Of a DNA stretch of 36,119 nt, positions 16,242 to 23,602 are shown piece after piece; positions within the stretch are counted from its first letter, which is position 1; every line of letters begins with the position of its first letter. The stretch is from assembly GCA_009786445.1 (NCBI GenBank), contig WQTE01000014.1:2244-38362 (forward strand), read 5' to 3'. The notes under the pieces were generated by a model. The model saw only the letters and a program-made list of their open reading frames with translations. It was not told where the DNA came from and did not search any database. Source of the DNA: Oscillospiraceae bacterium. Lineage in GTDB: Bacteria; Bacillota; Clostridia; Oscillospirales; Oscillospiraceae. Position numbers and translations under genes: made by a program.

Positions 16242-17160
16242 CCTCTCTCGCCTCCCTGTGCAATACTATTTTAAAATAAACCACGGCAAACAATAAGGTT
16301 ACAATTCCCAGTATAGTGCCTGCCGCACCCGCCATTCCAAGGTTAAATGTTACAGCGCCATACCTGTATATCCTGAACATAAGCGTGTCTGTCTGCCCAA
16401 ATGGATTTCCTGCGGTAAGAAACATTATTATATCGAACATCTGCATAACGGCAATAATACCTGTCAGAATAATGTAGGATGCCACAAAACGAAGCCCCGG
16501 CAAGGTTATATAGCGCACCTTTTTTATCGCTGAAGCGCCATCTACTTCCGCTGCTTCATATAAAGATGGGTCGATGCCTTGAAGACCTCCAAGCCAAATG
16601 ATAGTAGCAGGTCCTATGGCTCGCCAAATAAAGTAAACGACAACCCAAAAAACCATCCAAAATTGAGAGTGATTCCACGTGATCGGGTCAATACCCATAC
16701 CTGCCAGAAAACGATTGGCTCCGCCTGTAAGCGGGTCAAGAAGTGACACAAAAACCGCTGATGTCACTGATACCGCAGCAATCGCAGGTATGTACATACT
16801 GGTGCGAAAAAAACCTTTCGCTCTGCTTTTTATGTTCAAAGCTAAAGCTATAAGAAATGATAAAACAGTGTTCAAAGATAAACAAATCAAACCTATCCAC
16901 ACTTGCCGCCACAAAAGAGTTAAGTAATCGCCTTGTGTGAAAAATCTTATGTAGTTGCGCAAACCTACCCAAGTTGGCATAGTTAAAGCATTGTATTCGG
17001 TAAATCCCATCAACACGCCGAGAAGCAAAGGAAGCAGATTCCAAATTGCTATATACACAAAAAATGGAATTATAACCCAATACGCAATCCTTGCTTCTCT
17101 CATAGCACGGGTTATTGTTTTTTCAGGACCTCTTAACTTGACTGCACTCATACCACTCAT
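16234..17160 (-). CDS. Carbohydrate ABC transporter permease, MalF/UgpA type (CUT1)
   Basis: EAA loop SLYEAAEVDGASAIKKVRYITLPGLR; 8-nt overlap with next permease. Confidence 0.92.
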   Translation of the reverse strand: MSGMSAVKLRGPEKTITRAMREARIAYWVIIPFFVYIAIWNLLPLLLGVLMGFTEYNALTMPTWVGLRNYIRFFTQGDYLTLLWRQVWIGLICLSLNTVLSFLIALALNIKSRAKGFFRTSMYIPAIAAVSVTSAVFVSLLDPLTGGANRFLAGMGIDPITWNHSQFWMVFWVVVYFIWRAIGPATIIWLGGLQGIDPSLYEAAEVDGASAIKKVRYITLPGLRFVASYIILTGIIAVMQMFDIIMFLTAGNPFGQTDTLMFRIYRYGAVTFNLGMAGAAGTILGIVTLLFAVVYFKIVLHREAREDA

Positions 17161-17194
17161 CTATGTGACCAACTCCTTATCTGCAACATAGCGT

Positions 17195-17223
17195 GGCGGC
17201 TTCACCATAACGGCGAAGCCGCC
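17195..17223 (-). other. Strong hairpin 3' of the sugar-binding protein gene, no T-tract (putative mRNA stabiliser)
   Basis: GGCGGCTTCGCC-GTTAT-GGTGAAGCCGCC (minus), 12-bp stem with one G-U. Confidence 0.65.
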
Positions 17224-17273
17224 GGCCATGAACATGCTAATGCTTAATAATACATACTACGCAATTAGTAGTA

Positions 17274-18548
17274 TTACGAAAGCAAATTGTTTATATCTGC
17301 GAGAGCTTCTGCCGTGATGTTCTCAATCGGGTCATTTGTTATTGTTGTGCGTGCTAGGACTCTGGTGTTGATTATTTCCCAAATCTGAGCATCGTTTTGC
17401 GGGAATGAGGCCAGTCCTGTTACCTGTCCGCCGGCGACAGCCTCCATAGCTTGTGCCAGAGGAGGATTGTGACTCCAACGGGCAGGATTGGAAACGATGT
17501 CTTGACGCGGTGATGGTACTGTATCATCCAACCATATGCTGGATAATTCATCGCGCAGCGCTATGCGAATAATATCAAAGCTGGCTTCAGGGTTTGCCGC
17601 CGCTTCCGGTACTGCGACGTACATCGCTGCAACCAAGCAGTTACCCTCTTGTCCGCCACGTGGAATCGGCAGTGGTGCAACGCCCCAGTTCATGTTGTTA
17701 CGTTCAGCACCGGTAGCTTGCCAAGTGCCGTTTACGACAAAGGCTATAACCTGTTGCTCTTCAAACGCGTTCCACATGGGTCCTTCATCGGCAGCATTAC
17801 CCATACCCGGAGGCAGGTTTCTGTCCATCGAGCGTATAAACTCAAGAGCTTCTTGCAATCTCGGGTCATCAAGCATGACTTGCCCGTTCATGAAGAAATC
17901 CGTACCATTCTGGCGGAAGAAAGGTGTCGCACGAAGCGCTCCGCCTGCATGGGGGAAAGATGGTACGCCGCCGCCCCAGAACTCGCCGTTGCCCAGTTCT
18001 GTTATAGCATCTGACATTGTTTGCCACTCATCCCAGTATCTTGGTGCAGAGTCAAAGCCGGCCGCTTCCAGAAGGTCCCTGTTGTAGAACAGCATGAAGA
18101 CAGATGCCCTGAGTGCAACTGCAACAGGTACACCATTCGGGTCGCGAATCAGAAACGATGGATTTACCGTGTCAACAATATCCTGTGGCAGCGGGCGCAA
18201 TATACCTTCGTTTGCATATGTTGGCATGAAAATTTCGCCCACAACTATGTCGGGCGCCGTGCCTGCGGCTATGCCGGCACGTTGCTGTGCATCGAGAGTT
18301 TCAGCCCAACCCCAATCTACGAACTCTATGTTGAAGTCATCGAGTTCAGCTTCAATTGCTCGGCGAAGTCCGTACATATACCGATTGTACGGCATATCCA
18401 TTTCGCCAAGATCAGTCGCTACTTCGATTTGTCCATCTGTGAGTCCGATGTAGGGAATTGTCAGCGTGGCTCCGTTGCCGTTGCCGCAGCCAATCAGTAC
18501 AAACATCATAACTACCGCGAAAAATGCCACAAAAATTACTTTCTTCAT
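17274..18548 (-). CDS. Extracellular sugar-binding lipoprotein of a CUT1 ABC transporter
   Basis: Signal peptide with lipobox (LIGCGNGNGA), SBP_bac_1-type sequence, adjacent to CUT1 permeases. Confidence 0.9.
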   Translation of the reverse strand: MKKVIFVAFFAVVMMFVLIGCGNGNGATLTIPYIGLTDGQIEVATDLGEMDMPYNRYMYGLRRAIEAELDDFNIEFVDWGWAETLDAQQRAGIAAGTAPDIVVGEIFMPTYANEGILRPLPQDIVDTVNPSFLIRDPNGVPVAVALRASVFMLFYNRDLLEAAGFDSAPRYWDEWQTMSDAITELGNGEFWGGGVPSFPHAGGALRATPFFRQNGTDFFMNGQVMLDDPRLQEALEFIRSMDRNLPPGMGNAADEGPMWNAFEEQQVIAFVVNGTWQATGAERNNMNWGVAPLPIPRGGQEGNCLVAAMYVAVPEAAANPEASFDIIRIALRDELSSIWLDDTVPSPRQDIVSNPARWSHNPPLAQAMEAVAGGQVTGLASFPQNDAQIWEIINTRVLARTTITNDPIENITAEALADINNLLS

Positions 18549-18583
18549 CCTTTTTCCTCCAAAATAGTTTATTTTTTATGATT

Positions 18584-18606
18584 ACTCGGATGTGGGACAC
18601 CCGAAT
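18584..18606. promoter_or_regulatory. Imperfect palindrome in the 5' leader of the CUT1/GRE operon
   Basis: ACTCGGATGT-GGG-ACACCCGAAT; 8 of 10 arm positions complementary. Confidence 0.45.
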
Positions 18607-18714
18607 CATCAACAAAAAAGAACATAAGCTACAGTAGCTACAGTGTTTCACGCGAAAGCAATCTTAGGAGTGGCATATCATAATATATTTGGAAAATATT
18701 TATTATCGCTTGCC

Positions 18715-18743
18715 ATCTTATATCATGTTCATAATAGTGTCAA
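18715..18743 (-). promoter_or_regulatory. Sigma-A promoter of the CUT1/GRE operon (TTGACA-17 bp-TAAGAT)
   Basis: Minus strand TTGACA (18743-18738), TAAGAT (18720-18715). Confidence 0.65.
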
Positions 18744-18798
18744 GAATATTTAACTAAAAATTGGTAAAATTCAACAAATATCACTAAATCCCTAACAA

Positions 18799-19041
18799 TC
18801 AGATGTATTCCATACCTCCTTGCAACACAAACTTGCCGTCTGTCTCCAGATAAACGGCTTCTATCTCTGAATCCGGCACATCGGGAACTCCGTCAGCCTC
18901 AAAAGCTACGCAAGTTCCGCAAGACGAACTGACTTTTCTTGGAACAGGTGCGAGACTTGCTGACACGCCTGTTTCCTTTAAATAGTTATAAAATGTAAGT
19001 GCATCGTAGTGACTGAAAAATGTGGCGACATATTTACTCAT
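18799..19041 (-). CDS. DUF3343 domain protein (putative Se/S carrier-like)
   Basis: 80 aa, VATFFSHYDALTFYNYLKETGVSASLAPVPRKVSSSCGTCVAFEA; adjacent to TusA/YedF-like and YedE. Confidence 0.85.
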   Translation of the reverse strand: MSKYVATFFSHYDALTFYNYLKETGVSASLAPVPRKVSSSCGTCVAFEADGVPDVPDSEIEAVYLETDGKFVLQGGMEYI

Positions 19042-19246
19042 TTTTTCCCTTTATCTGCATTTTGTAAGTATCATCGTTTTTCTCAAATTCAACGGTAAAT
19101 CCCAGCTTTTTTGCATAGCTTTCGCAGTTTTCAAAGGCATTTTTGCTATCCACAAGCAATTCAATTGAGCTTTCATTTTTCAGTGCCGATTTGAGCATCA
19201 ATAACGGCTCAGGGCAAGATACCCCGCGAGCATCTAATGTTGTCAT
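19034..19246 (-). CDS. TusA/SirA-like (YedF N-domain-like) sulfurtransferase
   Basis: LDARGVSCPEPLLMLKSAL with CPxP motif; 70 aa. Confidence 0.88.
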   Translation of the reverse strand: MTTLDARGVSCPEPLLMLKSALKNESSIELLVDSKNAFENCESYAKKLGFTVEFEKNDDTYKMQIKGKNE

Positions 19247-20310
19247 GCGTTTGCCCTCGCTTTCTTTTTGTAAAATGTGTTAAACACGGCTATTACTGCG
19301 ACTATGACAAAGGCTACTACGAACGCAACTCTGCCGTTTGCAGTTGTTCCCGCAGGAGATGATGCAAGACTGAAATTATGCGCAATTGCCGCCCCGAATA
19401 TCATACCGAACACTGCAATGGTCGAATCAGAGTTCCCGCTGCCAGCCATAACCATTTGCCTAAACGGACACCCTCCTAAAAGCACCGAACCAAACCCGAC
19501 AAGACCTAAGCCCAAGATGTTCCAGACCCATTCGGTGTGAGCAACGGGCTGGTTTTCAAACCCCAAATTAAATTGCCCGAAGATGATATTGCCTATAATT
19601 CCTACAACAAGCAGCGCGATAAATCCTGACAGCATGGAAAAGCTTTTGAACATAAAACTGTCTCTTATCCCTCCCACGAAGCAGAGCCGTGAAACAAACC
19701 CAACGGCACCCATAATCAGTCCTGCAACAAGCGCAATAATCATCGGCGCGTGGGCTGCACCCGGTCCGCTTTCGGAAAACAGTAATATCGACGGCACGAA
19801 TATTAGTGCAGCCAGAAGCAGCAGACTCATCACAGGCAGAGCAAGCCCGTCTGTTTTTGCTACGTCATATGTGCGCTTCAAGGTGTAACCTTTTTGCAAA
19901 AAGAACATACCGAGCAATATGCCGCCGACAAATCCAAACAAGCCGACCAAGGCGTTTAAGTCGCCGCCTGCCATTCTGAGAACCATTCTGAGCGGGCAGC
20001 CAAGAAATACAAGTGCCCCAATCATAACGCAAGCTCCGAGTACAAATCTTGTCGCAGGTGCAGAGCCGCCCTTTGCGGAAAACTCTTTCCTTATAAGGGA
20101 CATGACTAATGCGCCAATAACTATCCCTATAGCCTCAGGCCTTGCATACTGCACCGCCGCCGCTCCATGCAGCCCAAGTGCCCCCGCGGTATCACGCAAG
20201 AAGCAGGCAATGCAAAATCCCATATTGCCGGGATTACCAAGCAACACCAGCGCAATAGATATAACCGCAGTAAGCGCACCAACAAGCGGCAATTTCAATT
20301 TTTCTGCCAT
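19243..20310 (-). CDS. yedE: YedE family putative selenium/sulfur transporter
   Basis: YeeE/YedE-type multi-TM protein with repeated GCPLRMVLRMAGGD and GGCPFRQMVMAGSGNSD motifs, beside a TusA-like gene. Confidence 0.88.
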   Translation of the reverse strand: MAEKLKLPLVGALTAVISIALVLLGNPGNMGFCIACFLRDTAGALGLHGAAAVQYARPEAIGIVIGALVMSLIRKEFSAKGGSAPATRFVLGACVMIGALVFLGCPLRMVLRMAGGDLNALVGLFGFVGGILLGMFFLQKGYTLKRTYDVAKTDGLALPVMSLLLLAALIFVPSILLFSESGPGAAHAPMIIALVAGLIMGAVGFVSRLCFVGGIRDSFMFKSFSMLSGFIALLVVGIIGNIIFGQFNLGFENQPVAHTEWVWNILGLGLVGFGSVLLGGCPFRQMVMAGSGNSDSTIAVFGMIFGAAIAHNFSLASSPAGTTANGRVAFVVAFVIVAVIAVFNTFYKKKARANA

Positions 20311-20382
20311 ATTTTACATCCCCCTTACCTCACATGCACCAACTCATTATAAACAAAAAAAGAATCACTTGCAATATTACTT

Positions 20383-20406
20383 ATCAATATATAAAATGAT
20401 ATTGAT
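20383..20406. promoter_or_regulatory. Palindromic candidate operator in the yedE / cysteine desulfurase divergent region
   Basis: ATCAATAT-ATAAAATG-ATATTGAT: perfect 8-bp arms, 8-bp spacer. Confidence 0.55.
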
Positions 20407-20433
20407 TAAAATCTTCAATAACGCAGAGGTATC

Positions 20434-21591
20434 ATGAAAAAAGTATATGCAGATAACAGCGCAACGTCATTTCCAAAAGCCCCGGGCGTTTCCGATGCCA
20501 TAAAGGATTTTTTGGATAATGTAGGCTGCAATGTAAACAGAGGCGGCTATGAGTCGTCTTATAATGCAGCACTTGAAATCCTCGCAACCAGAAAACAGCT
20601 CTGTAAACTGTTTAATTTCGACGAGCCAAGAAATGTGATTTTCACGCCGGGCATAACCCATTCGCTCAACATGATTTTAAAAGGCTTTTTGAAAGTAGGC
20701 GACCATGTTATTACAACTTCGATGGAGCATAACTCCGTAATGCGACCGCTTCATGAGCTTTCAAAAACAGGTGTTTCATATGACATAGCCGAGTGTCGCA
20801 GTGACGGAAGCCTGAGTGTAGAGAAAGTAACAAAACTGATAAACAAAAACACAAAAGCAGTGGTTATGACCCACGCCTCCAATGTCTGCGGTACTATTCT
20901 GCCGATTTACGACATCTCCGAACTCTGCAAAAAACACGAGGTCAAACTCATAGTAGACAGCGCAGGGACAGCAGGGGTTTTGGAGCTCGACATGTCATGC
21001 GCCGATGCGCTCGCTTTTACCTGCCACAAGGGACTTCTTGCGATGCAAGGCCTGGGCGGCTTTTTGATCAAAAGTGATTTGGCTGAGAGGACTCTGCCCA
21101 TTATCACAGGAGGGACGGGCAGCCTGTCGCATGATATAATCCAGCCCGATTTTTTACCTGACAAATTTGAGTCAGGCACGATGAACATCCCCGCTATTAT
21201 GGGCTTGAAAGTTGCCCTCGAATATATATGCAATGTCGGTGTCAGAGCAATCCATGAAAAGGAAATGAAACACGCAGAGAAGTTTCTTTCCGAAATGAGC
21301 AAATTAAGCAGTGATGTGCGCATTGTCGGGCAAAATGGCTTAAGCGGTAGAATCGCTGTAATATCACTTGATTTTAAAAGCATGGATAATGCAGAGGTCG
21401 CATCTATACTGGACAGGGATTATGGAATAATGACCAGATGCGGATTGCATTGCGCTCCTATGGCACATAAAACGCTTAAAACGTATCCGCAAGGCACTAT
21501 CAGGTTCTCCTTCGGGCAGTTTAATACATCTGAGGATGTTGAATATGCAGTAATGGCTGTCAGGGAAATTGTTGAAAGAGAGTGTAACTGA
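20434..21591 (+). CDS. Aminotransferase class V, cysteine desulfurase/selenocysteine lyase family
   Basis: VYADNSATSFPKAPGVSDAI, TSMEHNSVMRPL, AFTCHKGLLAMQGLGGFLI (PLP lysine), TRCGLHCAPMAHKTLKTYPQGTIRFSFGQFNT. Confidence 0.92.
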   Translation: MKKVYADNSATSFPKAPGVSDAIKDFLDNVGCNVNRGGYESSYNAALEILATRKQLCKLFNFDEPRNVIFTPGITHSLNMILKGFLKVGDHVITTSMEHNSVMRPLHELSKTGVSYDIAECRSDGSLSVEKVTKLINKNTKAVVMTHASNVCGTILPIYDISELCKKHEVKLIVDSAGTAGVLELDMSCADALAFTCHKGLLAMQGLGGFLIKSDLAERTLPIITGGTGSLSHDIIQPDFLPDKFESGTMNIPAIMGLKVALEYICNVGVRAIHEKEMKHAEKFLSEMSKLSSDVRIVGQNGLSGRIAVISLDFKSMDNAEVASILDRDYGIMTRCGLHCAPMAHKTLKTYPQGTIRFSFGQFNTSEDVEYAVMAVREIVERECN

Positions 21592-21610
21592 TGGAGTTTT
21601 TGCAAATAGC

Positions 21611-21639
21611 TTGACAAACGCTCACACTATATATATGAT
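21611..21639 (+). promoter_or_regulatory. Sigma-A promoter for ald (TTGACA-17 bp-TATGAT)
   Basis: TTGACA 21611-21616, TATGAT 21634-21639. Confidence 0.65.
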
Positions 21640-21701
21640 TCTAAGCATATGGGTACTAGAGACTCTAAAATTTTCTTAACATGGGAAAGGTTGGAATTGG
21701 T

Positions 21702-22826
21702 ATGAAAGTTGGTATTCCGAAAGAAATTAAGGCGCAGGAAAATCGCATCGCGGCGACTCCTGCGGGAGTCATGAGTTTTGTTTCGGCAGGTCATACGGTT
21801 TTTGTAGAAAAAGATGCAGGGCTTGGGAGCGGATTTTCCGATGACGAATATGTAAAAGCGGGCGCAAAAATTCTAAGCAGCGCAGCAGATGTGTATGCCG
21901 AATCCGACATGATCTATAAAGTCAAAGAGCCGCTCGAACCTGAATATAGCCTAATACGTGAAGGGCAAATAATGTTCACGTTTTTGCACCTCGCTCCGGA
22001 TATACCACAGACCGATGCACTTATAAAATCCAAGTGCATTGGCATAGCATATGAGACAGTAGAGCTTGATGACGGCTCACTCCCACTGCTCACTCCGATG
22101 AGCGAAATCGCGGGAAAAGTCGCTGTGCAAGTCGGTGCAAACCTTTTGCACAAGAGCAACGACGGCAGCGGAATATTGCTTGGAGGATTGCCGGGCGTTA
22201 AGCCGGGTCATGTAGTTATCATCGGCGGTGGCATATCGGGCGTAGGTGCTGCAAGAATAGCCGTCGGGCTGGGCGCACGTGTTACAATTATTGATTTATC
22301 GCTGCCGCGTATGGCATATCTGCAAGACCTGTTTGGCAATAGTGTTGAAACCCTGTTTTCTACAGAGCAAGCAATTGCCAAAGCCGTCAGCGAAGCCGAT
22401 TTACTCGTAGGCGCCGTGCTTATCACAGGCGAGAAAGCACCAAAACTTGTCACTGAGGAAATGGTTAAAAGTATGCGCCCCGGTTCTGTTATTGTTGATA
22501 TTTCTATCGACCAGGGTGGTATAGCAGAGACAATCGACCGCACCACAAGCCACAAAGACCCATACTTTATTAAGCATGATGTAGTTCACTACTCTGTGCC
22601 GAACATTCCCGGTGCTGTTCCGCGCACTTCTACATTTGCGCTCTCAAATGCAACACTGCCGTATGCTCTGCAAATTGCAAACAAAGGCGCAATCAAAGCA
22701 ATGCAGGAAAATCCCGCACTGCGCAAAGGACTTTCCGTCTACAAAGGCGACCTTGTATGCAAACCCACAGCAAAAGCGCAAAATCGCACAGCCGTTGATT
22801 TTGACGTGTTTTCGGTAAATGCCTGA
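21702..22826 (+). CDS. ald: Alanine dehydrogenase
   Basis: MKVGIPKEIKAQENRIAATPAGVMSFVSAGHTVFVEKDAG, VIIGGGISGVGAARIAVGLGARVTIIDL, DISIDQGGIAETIDRTTSHKDPYF. Confidence 0.95.
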   Translation: MKVGIPKEIKAQENRIAATPAGVMSFVSAGHTVFVEKDAGLGSGFSDDEYVKAGAKILSSAADVYAESDMIYKVKEPLEPEYSLIREGQIMFTFLHLAPDIPQTDALIKSKCIGIAYETVELDDGSLPLLTPMSEIAGKVAVQVGANLLHKSNDGSGILLGGLPGVKPGHVVIIGGGISGVGAARIAVGLGARVTIIDLSLPRMAYLQDLFGNSVETLFSTEQAIAKAVSEADLLVGAVLITGEKAPKLVTEEMVKSMRPGSVIVDISIDQGGIAETIDRTTSHKDPYFIKHDVVHYSVPNIPGAVPRTSTFALSNATLPYALQIANKGAIKAMQENPALRKGLSVYKGDLVCKPTAKAQNRTAVDFDVFSVNA

Positions 22827-23602
22827 TGATTATCGGCGGCGATAAATCTGATGAAAACAAGCTGACACATGAGCCCCGATTTGAGTCAGGTCCGATTGAC
22901 GGCGAAATTGTTGTTTTCATTCACGGATATATGGGCACTCCACGACAATTTGATAACCTTGCAGGTGCAGTGCATCTGCAAGGTTATTCGTATAAAACAC
23001 TGCTACTCCCCGGACATAGCGTTACTTTAAAAGAGTTTTCGGAGTCAACGCACACCGCATGGCAGGAATATGTTGATTCCGAAATTGCGTGTATTTCCGA
23101 GAGATACAGCAAAATATGGCTCGTTGGTCATTCGATGGGTTGTCTGCTATCATTAAATGCGGCAATCAAGTTCCCGGATAAAATATGCGGAATTTTCGCA
23201 ATCGCATGTCCGCTAAAAATAATCTACTTTTCTCTGCTTGCGTATAAAGTTCAGATAAAAAAAAGGTTTGGCGGCAAAAACAGTATCATCAAATCCGCTT
23301 ATGTAAAGTTCAGCAGCGTGCCTCAACCCATTAGCCTTATTTGGCGCATTATCAAGCCGAATTTTGAGTTTTTGAAAATTCAGCACAAGACAAAAAAGAT
23401 ACTGGGGCAAGTGAAAACGCCCATAACAGGCATTTTCTCTAAAAAAGACGAAGTTGTTTCGATGAAAAGCCTGAAACTGATGCAATCCGAACTAAGAAAT
23501 TGCGATTTCAACTCCGTGCTTTTATATGAGTCGCTGCACGCTTACTACCCCAAACACGAGCAAGCAATGATTGAACAGGCGTTGCTAGGGTTTATTCGGT
23601 AG
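22826..23602 (+). CDS. Alpha/beta hydrolase (carboxylesterase/monoacylglycerol lipase-like)
   Basis: VVFIHGYMGTPRQFDNLA, LVGHSMGCLLSLNAA nucleophile elbow; 1-nt TGATG overlap with ald. Confidence 0.85.
   Translation: MIIGGDKSDENKLTHEPRFESGPIDGEIVVFIHGYMGTPRQFDNLAGAVHLQGYSYKTLLLPGHSVTLKEFSESTHTAWQEYVDSEIACISERYSKIWLVGHSMGCLLSLNAAIKFPDKICGIFAIACPLKIIYFSLLAYKVQIKKRFGGKNSIIKSAYVKFSSVPQPISLIWRIIKPNFEFLKIQHKTKKILGQVKTPITGIFSKKDEVVSMKSLKLMQSELRNCDFNSVLLYESLHAYYPKHEQAMIEQALLGFIR

Noticed and set aside
17536-18581. Several plus-strand ORFs (183, 121, 186, 119 aa) opposite the CUT1 binding protein
   Set aside because: Mutually overlapping shadow ORFs with no recognisable domains.
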